A stretch of DNA of 64,000 bases from contig NC_134679.1 in the NCBI RefSeq assembly GCF_024713945.1, forward strand, positions 4,469,001-4,533,000, read 5' to 3'. A program made the translations under genes and the position numbers. Below are positions 22,863-34,151 of the stretch, in pieces. The stretch is from Dermatophagoides farinae (lineage: Eukaryota > Arthropoda > Arachnida > Sarcoptiformes > Pyroglyphidae). The first letter of the stretch is position 1. Each line of letters opens with the position of its first letter. The notes below the pieces were generated by a model that was given only the letters and a program-made list of their open reading frames with translations, had not been told where the DNA came from and did not search any database.

Positions 22863-25365
22863 ATGTCCGTACAGAAAAATTTATTCTTGAAATGGCGCAA
22901 AATTGAAAATTCTTCTGGTCACTTGCCAAAAGCCCGACATGGACATCGTGCCATTACCATCAAGAATATGATGCTCATATTCGGTGGTGGCAATGATGGC
23001 ATCATCGATGAATTTCATGTTTATATACCCAGTAAGTACATTGCATATACATTGTAGATTTTTTGAAACATTTTTTCTGATTACAGATGAAAATAAGTGG
23101 ATATGGCCTAAGATGACTGGCGATACACCACCTGGTCTTGCCGCCTATGGAATGACAAATAATGCCACTAATGTTTTTGTATTTGGTGGAATGTTGGAAT
23201 TTTGTCGATATTCGACATCCTTATATCAATTAAAATTGACCAATTGGGAATGGAAAAAAATCATACCTTTTGTAGAAAAGAATCAAGAATCTCCTTGTGC
23301 ACGACTTGGCCATTCATTTGTTATGCATACATCCGGACGGCAGATTTTGCTTTTCGGTGGAATGTTCAATCAAAATCAAGATGATCCACTTAATCATAGT
23401 CCTAAATATCTAAATGATCTTTACATACTAGACATTGGTAAAGATTCTAGCAATTATAAATGGTCGATACCTGTAACTAAAGGTCAATCGCCTAGTCCAC
23501 GTGAATCACATACAGCAATCATACACAAACATCAAACGACTGGCCACGATCGAATGCTCATATATGGTGGTATGGATAATAATCGTCTTAGTGATGTTTG
23601 GATATTGGATCTACAGTCAATGTCATGGAGTTCGCCACAAATTACTGGAATTGCGCCAGAACCTCGTTCATTGCATACAGCTAATGTTGTCGGCAACAAA
23701 ATGTACATTTTTGGCGGTTGGACTTTGATGGATAAATCGACAAACAACAATGCTAGTTCAAAAGCTTCGGAATCCAACTTTAAAGAATATTGGAAATGTT
23801 CGAATACATTGGCCATATTAGATTTGAATCAACTGCATTGGATAGCACCGAAGATTTATAAAAGTGACGATAGTGATGATTCCATACCAAAGCCTCGAGC
23901 TGGCCATTCATCTGCCATTATTGGTTCGCGACTTTATATATGGTCAGGCCGAGATGGATATCGAAAAGCCTGGAATAATCAGGTTTGCTGTCGCGATTTT
24001 TGGTACATAGATCTAGAATGTCCATTGGCACCAAAAAATCTTCAATTAATCAAATCAACATTCGATTCACTTTTTTTGACCGTCGATCCTGATATTAATA
24101 CCGAACGTTATCTGGTTCAAATAAAATTAACTTCACAGGTCGTTCATAAAACACAACCAATTAAATCGATACCAAACACAAAGCCACAATCAGTGGCCAC
24201 GACATCATCCTCATCAAATCAACTACCGACTACGGCGACCAATCATCCAGCAACTACAACATCCACAAATCAAGTCATTGGGAAAAAGATTGTTGTCAAA
24301 ATTTTTGATAAAAAATCTGGAAAATTTACTGAAACTCCAGTGGAACGTTTTCCTGAAATCAAACAAGTTCTTGAAAGGAATAATGGAAAAATAACCCCAC
24401 AAGAATTATTGGTCATGGTCAAAAATCATCTAGCATCAAAAAACACAGTTAATTCACCAACAACATCAGCGACAGCTTTGACTTCAACCTCCGGGTCAGT
24501 GGATTCAAATAAATCGGCTACATCGACAGCAATGTTACCACTGCCGCCACCACCACCATCAACTCCATCCTCTTCATCATCCACAAGCGATGTAATTGCT
24601 ATTAATGATAGCGAAAGCCGGCGAGATTCGATTACAAAAACTAAGTCATTAGAAACGACAAAGATACCACAAAGTGATGGACCAGATGATAGCGAAACGT
24701 CCGGTACTTTAACAACATCTATTACGCCTGTTATCGAAGATATTTGGTATGATGTTGGTTTATTTTCCAAACCATCATTTTGTATTGAACATTATTTTGT
24801 GCCAAAAAATCCTGAAAAATTAACCACTCATAATCGTATTGACAAAGAATATGAATATAATGATTCAACTCAATTTAAACGAGTAAAATTAGAATCGGCA
24901 ACTCGATACAAAATTCGCGTAGCTGGTATTAATGCACATGGTTTAGGACCTTGGTGCGAAGGACCTATACGTGGTCATTTTCAAACCTGTGCCGCAAACC
25001 TACCATCTGCACCAAGTAATGTAAAAATTTATAGTGTATCTGAAGGAGTGCATATATCATGGCTTAATATAGTATCCGGCGATTTAAATGAAATAATCGA
25101 ACATTCTGTATTCATGGCTGTTGATAAGGAAAAAGTACCAAGCAAAAACGAATTACAAGATCAGCCATTTTTAAAAGTTTACGAAGGTGCACAAAATCAT
25201 TGTATTATTAGTGAACAATTGATTAAAATGGCACATATTCAACCTGGACCGAAACCTGCCATCATATTTCGAATTGCTTCACAAAATAAATACGGTTATG
25301 GTCCAGGAACACAAATACGTTGGCTTTTTGAAGAATCAAGCGCAACGGATGCATTAATCAATTGA
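22863..25365 (+). CDS. Host cell factor paralogue B (short form)
   Basis: Two exons (22863-23031, 23087-25365) encode 815 residues. It has the full Kelch propeller ([53 protein letters not shown]), the split Fn3 part (WYDVGLF..., YKIRVAGINAHGLGPW) and the C-terminal Fn3 module ending RIASQNKYGYGPGTQIRWLF. The linker is about a third the length of that in paralogue A. The protein stops 11 residues after RWLF (EESSATDALIN) with no basic nuclear signal, reminiscent of how mammalian HCF-2 differs from HCF-1. Its single intron sits at the same place and phase as the first intron of paralogue A (HVYIP|NENKW against HIYKT|SSNQW), showing common descent; the later introns of A are absent here. Confidence 0.92.
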
Positions 25366-28149
25366 TTCAACGTATGGCAATGTAACTGCCAAAATAAAAA
25401 ATGGCAATGATCATGAACGAATTTTGTGTCTTGTCACCAAATTCCATTTCCTCATAAATCATCATGTTTATATTTATTTTGTTTGACAAATTGTAAATTT
25501 CAAAATCAATCAATATACATATACAATTTAATTGTGTTATTGTTTTTGTTTTTCATAAACATATATTGTAATTAATAGTAAAAAAAAAAAAAAGAAACAA
25601 ATCCTTCATTCATTGTGTCAAAATAAAATTTGAAATTGAAAAAAAAACCAAAACGGAACAAATCCATTTTCAAGATCATAATTGATCTGATCAATAATTG
25701 TATATATTGAACATTGAAAAATGTCTTGGCCATTATTACGAACATATGATTGATTTTCTTTCCGTGATTTCTTTTCTTTTTTTTCCAACAGGTAATAATA
25801 GTCTTATGGGAATTTTTGTTTTCATTTTCATTCTTTATTTTTTTTTCTTTCTGAATTTTATATTGCCATCATAAGTTTTTAAAAAAGTTGCATAAAGAAA
25901 AATTTATATATATATGATTATTATGATGATTACCTCTCTATACGCAGGTAATTTTTTAGTCGTAATTGTTAATAATTAACCAATAAGAATTTGGCTTAAA
26001 ATTATCGTCTTACAACAACGACCACGACCCTCTCTCTCTCTCTCTCTCTGTAGTTATCATTGCTAATCATAATAATAATATAATAATAATCAGTAATGAT
26101 AAATGAAATAATAGTTCTTCAGGCAAATTTGTTTTCTATTTAAAAAAAAAAAAATATCATAATTGTCATCATCGATTAATCGACCATCACTAATTTTAAC
26201 GTTTTTTTTCTGTTTGTTAACTTTTGAATCGAATTTTTAGCATGAAAGTTTTTTTTTCTTCTTTTGATTTTCATCATCAATTATATTTGACAAATATATA
26301 TAAAAAAAATACGGTGAAATATTGTCAAGAAAAAAAAAGATTACCACATTTCATCATTATCAAGTCAGATGATTTTTTTTTGTTTTGTTTTTGTCGTTTA
26401 ATGGTTTTTCATCATCATTCATTAATTTTCCAGATAATCGTTTATAAAATGATCAATGTCAAATTTACGGCCGATAAATGAGACAGTAACCATATATATT
26501 TTTTTTCTGTTGATTAAATTGATTCGGTTGATGACAGCCATCCATTCAAGCCAAGCCGACTACCGTATTGTTATTTAGTTGTAAATATACAACAATAATC
26601 AATCATCGATGACAAATGAAAAGGTCAGCCTATCCATCCATCAAAATGAATTAAACATGAAATAAAGTGATCTGTAATTCTGTTTTTGTGTGTGTCTGTG
26701 TGTGTGTGTGATCACCAGATCAACACAAAAAAAATTGTTATTTTATTGTTCATCGAATTAATCAGAGAAAAAAAATTTTATTTTATTTTTTGGGTAAGTA
26801 GTAATTTATATCCAAGGTCAATATAAACCTGGTTTGAAAATTCGAATGTGAAAAAAAAACGTTTTTTAAATTATTCGATTTTTTTTCTCTCCTATTTGGT
26901 CACTGTTTCAATCAATTTCATCAATGACAATGGTCATTATTGAATTTCATTTATTAATTTTGATTCATTTTTTTTAAATTGTTTTTTCTTTTTGATAAAA
27001 ATTACGATAATTTCTTCTTTTTTTTTTGTTTAGCCAATTTTTTTTTCTCATCAAGACTAATTATTGCTAGTAAATTGGTATATGTTTATCTTTATTGATG
27101 ATTCATGATGATGGGCATAAATCACATATATGCAAATTTTTGTCAATTTTTTTCAATCATTTCATTTTTTTTTGTTCGCCTACCATTTCGACCACCTACC
27201 CTCATATTGAACATTTTTTCTTGATTCTCTATTCCATTCAATTTTTTTTTGTTAGCATCATCCATCGAATTCACCAGAATTATCTATCCCATTTAAAAAA
27301 AAATAAAAAACAAACTTTTCAAGGAAAAACCAAGAAAAAAAAGAAGAAAGTGATTGGTGATTATAATATACGGCTGACCGACCGGCTGCTATTATAGCTA
27401 CAGCTGACAAAATCCTCAGGTAAATTTTTTTTTCTTCGTTTTATTCATTTCCTATCAATCAATTAGAATCGTATGTGTGTGTGTGTGTGTTTGTCTGTGT
27501 ACGTAGAAAAAGAAAAAAAAAGAGAAACATAAAATCAATGAAAAGGCTGATTTTTCTCTTTTCAATCATCATTTTTTTTAAATTTTGGTTTGTTTTTAAT
27601 ACACGCGCGAAACAACAACCATGTGAGTTTATTCGATTCATGCATATTATAAACACACACACACACACAAATGATAATAATGATATAGTATATATAATCA
27701 CTAAATCTCTGATTCATTTGATATTTTTATTCGATTTGTAATACCTGTGTTTTTTTTGTACATGTGTGTGTGTGTGTCTGTGTGCATGGAAATAGTGAAA
27801 ATAACATATTACAGCAATTGATAAATGCCGGGGTACTTAAACAACTTTTGCTTGCTTACTTTGGTTTTCCATTTTTTTTTTTCATAACGATTTCATCGTT
27901 TGAATTGAATGGTGGAAAGTTGAGTTGAATTTTTTTTTTTGTTATTTGAACCAAAAATGTTTTCTCATGATTGTCTGCTTATTATTCCTTGTCTTGAATG
28001 ACGACGACCAATAAAACAAGGTAATATATTGATTTTTTTTCTAATTTGATTTTGGTTGTTTGTAAAAAAAACAAAGAAACAACAATCAATTCTTCACCAT
28101 TGCTGCCATTACTTTGATTCGATAAACATCCATAAACAAAACAAAAAAA
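25366..28149. other. Gene-poor, simple-sequence-rich region upstream of SLC43-like gene
   Basis: About 2.8 kb with no recognisable exon. It is dominated by poly-T/poly-A runs and microsatellites: a CT run at about 26030-26049, GT runs near 26694-26710, 27474-27491 and 27764-27782, and an AC run near 27652-27669. Small open frames (26224-26481, 27095-27397) are built from these repeats. It probably carries the HCF-B 3' end plus promoter and leader of the transporter. Confidence 0.5.
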
Positions 28150-31000
28150 ATGTACGAATCTAAATGGAAACGATTCTTGGTTGTTGTTGTTGGCCTATTA
28201 GAGATACTTATCTTCAGTGGTACGATACTTGGTTGGACATCATTGAAATTGATGCTTAAAAATGAAGGAATCTATGATTATCTTTGTGATGATAATAATA
28301 TTACTGATACAACATCATCTACAACAAAAATAATGCCATCATCATCATCGGTCATTATTGATAATGATGATGAAATGTTAATGGCATCCGAATCAAATAT
28401 CCCGTTGCCTTATAGACCACGTAATCAAACAAAAGCTATCAATTCATCAACAATCAATAGTGCCATTATCAATCATAAATTGTTTTCATCCACATCATCA
28501 ACATTAAAACGATTACCAAAAAATTTTACTTTGAAAGTAAATTTCACATTAGTCAATAATGATTCACCGAATATTAATGATAATGATGATGATCATCATC
28601 AAACTGTTATAGTCATACCGTTTGAAACACAAGGTACATATAACCATAGTTTCATCTATCAATTATTGAATGATTCATCATTGATATTGAAATCCAATGC
28701 TAATGATGATTTTGGTGTCATCAAACTGGTAACCGATCCATCTAAATCGAAATCAACATTTGAAAATTATTTGGATTTATATTTACGAGAAAATTTTCAG
28801 CCATCAGTATGTTTTTTTTATTTGATTGATTGATTGATTGATTTCATCATTTTCAAATTTTTTTAATCTATTTTTTTTAATATCTTTAAAATAGTTATCA
28901 TCAACGATAATGAATCATGGTTGTAAACAACAAGAAGTAACACTTAATCTTGCCTTTTCTATTGGATCATTCTGTATGGGTGCTGCTGCATTTATATGGG
29001 GATTTTTACTAGAAAAACTAGGCCTACGAATCGTTCGTTTAGTAATCAAGTATGTTTTTCTTTAATTAAATAGTAAAAAAAAACTAAAGAAATATTTTCT
29101 ATATATCTGATAGTGCCATGTTTGCATTAGGCGCATTTATTCTTTGTTTCATTGCTAGAGGTAAGTCATAAGGTAAACCGGACATACATTCATTTTAGAA
29201 CCAATTACAACTGATGGTGTGTGTGTAATTAACAACAATCAAATTGATTATTATTTTTTTGCTATTGAAAAAAAAACATGTGAAGGGAAGACAAATTTTC
29301 TTTTCTTTTAGTCTATTACAAACATTTATTGGAGCTTGTCAGTTTAATTACTACAAAAAAAATATATATAGTGATAAAAATTCAATGTTAATGTGAATGA
29401 TCATTATGAGATGTATGTATGTATGTGACAATACATGTGTATGTATTTATCGTAAAGGCAATGACTTCGAATTAAAATTGTCACATTGTATTTTCAATGA
29501 AGTTTATAGTTAGGCTAGCAAAAAAAAAAAAAATTGAAAAAGATGAAATTCTAATAGTATAGCCATCTTGAACGTCAAGGACAATAATACCGATATTTTA
29601 ATATTTTTTTCAGTAAATAAATTTTTTTTAAAATTTTTATTTATTATCAATATTTAAGGAAGAGATTGGCTACTATTTCCGGCTTTATTAATAATGTCGT
29701 TAAGTGGTGTACCGATTCGTATAGCCAATATGCAGATATCGAATCTATATCCATCAAAACGATCGACAATCATATCGATATATTCCGGTGCATTCAGTGC
29801 ATCATCAATTATCTATGTTATTCTACAATATATTTATGATACTGGTGGTGTACATTTTTTCTGGGTACAATTCATTTTGGTCATACTAAGTCTGGCTACA
29901 ATACCGTTCACATTGTTCGTATTGCCAAACGATAAGGTTCGAGAGCCGAATAACAATAAAGTTACGAATGTTGATTATAAACACGATCAACGTAATAATA
30001 TCATTTATCCTGCAAATATTGATGGTCTATTATTTCCAAATAAAAAATCAATAGCTGTAGAGATTAAGCCATCAATTCAGTTACAGAATTTTAAACCACT
30101 TGGATCACCTACATTGATGAGGAAAAAAATCAATGCAAGCTTTGTGAATGAAGCATTTGAACCTGATCAAAATCAATCGACTGAAATTGTAAATTCTCAA
30201 TCGCATCCATTATCACCGGTATTGAAAAAAACACCACCACTTCGTATTTCTCTTCGTACATTTCCATATAATCTTCATCAGCTTTGGTTCTCTTGGATGA
30301 TCACCTACATGGTTATGTATGTTGGATCATTAGATCTTTGGACTAAACGTGTTACAGAAGATCGTTCAAGCCAATCATTATTTCTTAACATCTATGGACT
30401 TGTTCAAGTACTTGCTCTGGTTGTTTCACCCATTGCTGGTCTATTAATGGATTGGCAATTGAGTAAAACGATGGACGAAAAAGATCCATTGGAAAAACGA
30501 ATACGACAAGCACAATCCGGATTCTGGCCATTATTCATCACATCATTTACATTGCTTATTTGTGTTGTATGCCATTATTTTGATCGTGAAGAATTTATCT
30601 ATGCATCCATTGTTTTTATTACTATTTATCGTTCATTTTTATTAGCTGTCGGTTCAGCATTTTTAAGAATTCGATTTCATGCCGATCATTTTAATCAATT
30701 ATTAGGTATAATGAGTTCGGTTAGTGCTGTGATCTCATTACTTCAGATACCATTATATTCATGGGAAAAGAATTCTGAATCGAACGTCATTTATGTGAGT
30801 GAAATTCTTTTTTAAATGATATATTCTTCTTTTATTCTATCTATTTTTTTCTATTTATTATTTATTATTAGGTAAATATTGTGAATACGGCAATTGCTTT
30901 TGTGGTCATGAGCAATCCAATCTATCTGTTAATCACACCATTACAACGATATTTTGTACGCAAAGAAAATGATCAAATGACAAAATTTTCAAATACTTAA
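28150..31000 (+). CDS. SLC43-family (LAT3/LAT4-like) major facilitator transporter
   Basis: Five exons (28150-28806, 28895-29049, 29114-29160, 29659-30794, 30872-31000) encode 707 residues, long for the family (about 560). The first helix and what follows it (FLVVVVGLLEILIFSGTILG, then LKLMLKNEGIYDYLC) correspond to the human LAT3 N-terminus, which has ENLFFSAVLLGWGSLLIILKN. Exon 2 starts the second helix (LNLAFSIGSFCMGAAAFIWG), matching the family LNLGFTIGSF. The later segments SLSGVPIRIANMQISNLYPS and YSGAFSASSIIYVILQYIYD also fit, followed by a cytoplasmic loop and a second six-helix bundle. SLC43 members carry large neutral amino acids or purine bases by facilitated diffusion; the substrate here is not predictable. 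The loop after helix 1 is expanded to about 180 residues with many N-X-S/T sites. Confidence 0.85.
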
Positions 31001-31046
31001 AAAAAAAATTTAAATTTTTTTTTCTCAAAAAAATTAATTTATAAAT

Positions 31047-32165
31047 TCATAATGGACATGATGATAATAATAATACCAATATCAATAAAATCATTATTTC
31101 AAATAATGAACAATCCATTCTTAATGCTTGATTATGATAACGAAATTGATTCTGTTGGATACCATTATTATTGGCTTGATTTATTTCTTGACATTCATTA
31201 ATAAAAGGATTCCAAATGGACATGATTGGACATTGTCGATTTTCATCACGATTATCAACGAAAATTCCATTCGTATCTAATTTTACAATCGAATTAAATG
31301 AATGTGGTACTTGTGTAGGTTGATCAACAGCCATACGTGCACATTCAATTGTGGTTGAATCATATCCATTACAATGGGCACAATGTTCATTTTTGAATAT
31401 AATATATTTTTTTGATTTCATATCTTTCACGGCAACCGGTGCATAAAATATTAGACATTTTTTCATTATTACATAAGTAGATTTTGGATCTTTTAAATAA
31501 TTCATTTTATACCATCCAAGATTACAGCTTGAATATACTTTATTCTGTAATGGTGTTCGTTTTAATTTTTCTTTTCCAAGAATTTCCGGCGCCATCTGAT
31601 GATGAATGGCCGTACAACGGCGGCTATTGTCATCATTGTCATTATCTTCATTTTGGCACATTAATCGTTGATTCCATGAATCGATTTCTGTATCATTATT
31701 ACATATACTACAATATAGATTTCGATATGTTATCAATGATTTTCGACTTGTTACATGCCAATTTTTAAATTCTTCTTCCTGATCAAACAATAGATATTGT
31801 TCCATTTCAGGTAATAAATAATTATAGATCTGATCGTACCATGAATGTTCACATTGTATACGAATAAATTCATTTTGTCGATAATCAATTGGACAGCGAT
31901 TTTTCATTAAAGAAAGAAAATTAATCTTCGAACTAAATCGTACACGTACAAATGACCAATGATCGAAATTGATTTTATCAATAGCCGGTGCATCCGAACA
32001 ACAATCACCAAATACATGACAATAAGGATCACAATTACAAAGTTCATACCAATTTGGTAATGTTGAATTCATTTTCAATGCTTGTAAATGGTCATTATTA
32101 CGTTGTAATGATAAACATGTAAAATGTTCCAAACATTCAATATGCATTCCATTCGTTGTTGATCT

Positions 32166-32197
<32 letters not shown>

Positions 32198-32309
32198 CTT
32201 GATTATCTGAAACATTTTCATCTTCAATGGCGATCGTTGATTGTGATTGAATTATTAATAATACCAGAATTGTTAAAAAAGTCCACATTTTAATCATTGA
32301 AATTATCAT
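31047..32309 (-). CDS. Cys-rich secreted or membrane-anchored protein with SMB-like N-terminal module
   Basis: A single exon encodes 420 residues. It has an N-terminal signal (TFLTILVLLIIQSQSTIA) and a C-terminal hydrophobic segment (IMILLILVLLLSSCPL) that runs to the stop, which suggests a GPI signal or tail anchor. After the signal comes a Ser run encoded by a trinucleotide repeat. Then a somatomedin-B-like cysteine cluster (LCNCDPYCHVFGDCCSDA) and two CxxC motifs in similar settings (LYCSICNND and EHCAHCNGYD). This arrangement resembles ectodomains of some chelicerate methuselah-like receptors, but no seven-helix part follows. I do not recognise a named family. It is convergent with the SLC43-like gene (46 bp between stops). 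Confidence 0.72.
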
Positions 32310-34151
32310 TTTTTTAAAAAATCATGTCCATCCACAATGATTACCAAATTGAATTGGTTTCTATCCAATTAATTGACAAAAAAAAACAAGCAAAGACCAC
32401 AACTCATATAAAAAGACGTGATCTGGTTAAACGTCAATTCGATTGCCGTAATTTGTCGTAGTTGTTATTGTTGTGAGTGCGTGTGTGTGTGTGTCTGTGT
32501 GTGTGTTTTTCCATAATTCATTGGAAAATTTCAGCTTTAATCATTGATAATTTTTTCTTCTCTCTCTCTTTCTCTCATTCATACGGAAATCTAAACAGGA
32601 AATCAATGAATAACGTCCGTTTTGTTGGATATTTGTTTTTCATATGGTGATGAACTTAATAATGTATTCCTAGAATTGTTTTGAATAGTGAACGACTTTG
32701 CAAAAAATATCCAAAAATAATAATCAATTGATTGAGTTGATTTAAATAAAATAAAAAACAAAAACAAAAAATGATAAATGCATGAATTTTTATTTTTAAA
32801 AATTTTCAAATTTTGTCATTTCTACGACACTAGATGGCAGTCGAAGCAGATTCCTTATTACATAATAACGTTTGAGCTTGGAAACATTCTTTTTCATTCA
32901 CATTTCTTTCTTGATTGTGTTTGTGTTTTTTTTTTGATCATCATGATTGCAATGAATTCTATCGTAACCAAAGAATTCGAATTGTCGAATTCTGTCATGT
33001 ATTCTGGTGTTAGCTCAAAATATTTTCCACTGCAGTGCGGATCAATTTTTTTGCTAGTTTTCATATATAGAAATTGTTCGAAATGATAAGCCACATTTTT
33101 GTTTGACCAATCATAATCTAACGGCTACAATTTGTTCCATGATTGCTATATTTTTTTATGGATAACATTTGTTTACACAGATGATGAACAACATCCGAAT
33201 ATATATAGTTTGATGTATAACATCTTTTCATTTCTTTTCTGTTTTGTTTTGCTTGGAACAACTACTACTGCTCATGATTTTTGACACACTGTGTTTCTTG
33301 GCTTTTGTTTATTCCATTGTTGATGCTACATCTGGATTTTATTGTTGTTTTCACTCAATTGAAGCTATCCTCTCTCATCATCATCATCATCATCATGGAT
33401 CGTTATGATAAGTGATCGTTTAGTTAAAGCTATCCATTTGAATCATCATCTTTTAAACATCTTCATACAACAATCTCAAATTCAAATTTGAACCATTTGT
33501 GGTTTTTTTTTGTTTATTGTTGTGATTCGAAAACAAATGCCATAACCACCGCCACCACCACCAGCGACCAACAACGTGAGATACAATTAAATAAATAAAA
33601 AAAACAGTCAACGATTGCTATTAACTACGTTCTTTTTCATTTCAGTTATTATTCGAATTTTATTTTTTTGTTTGGGTGTTTTTTTCTGTGTATGAAATCT
33701 ATTATATTGTTTGTTTTCAAATCAATCACCACCACTACAAACACTTCAGGGTGAATCTCAATCATCAATCAAACAACAAGCCAGTCAAGTCTATCGACAA
33801 CAACAAAAAAAAAGAAAATTATTTCTTTGTTGTAAAATAATCATCTTAATCATTTTTAAAGCTGGCAATGAATTTTCTATAACTAATTGATAAAGACAAC
33901 CACCAGATGTATAAATCTGACAATTGTACATTTAAAAAAAAAATTATTTGGTCCATTTTTCTTCTTTGGCCTTAAAAAACAACAACAAGCCACGTTTATA
34001 ATCGAATTATTGTCGAAAGCTTTTTTTCTACGAACGAACTGTGAAAAAAACCTATCTAATTAAACCTTTAAAATTGATAATAATCAAATTTCATCAAGCA
34101 AAATTTATAAAAATCATTAATCAATAAAAAAAAGGAATTATAAAAAGAAAA
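32310..34151. other. Region upstream of EFR3 and of the 31-32 kb secreted gene
   Basis: About 1.8 kb without a recognisable exon. A plus-strand TATA-like element (CATATAAAAAG) lies at 32405-32415, a GT repeat near 32488-32507 and a (CAT)n run near 33377-33396. It probably holds the divergent promoters and the EFR3 leader. Confidence 0.4.

Noticed and set aside
25366-28149. Possible mobile element in the repeat-rich spacer
   Set aside because: Only microsatellites and homopolymers; no terminal repeats, target duplications or transposase-like coding.
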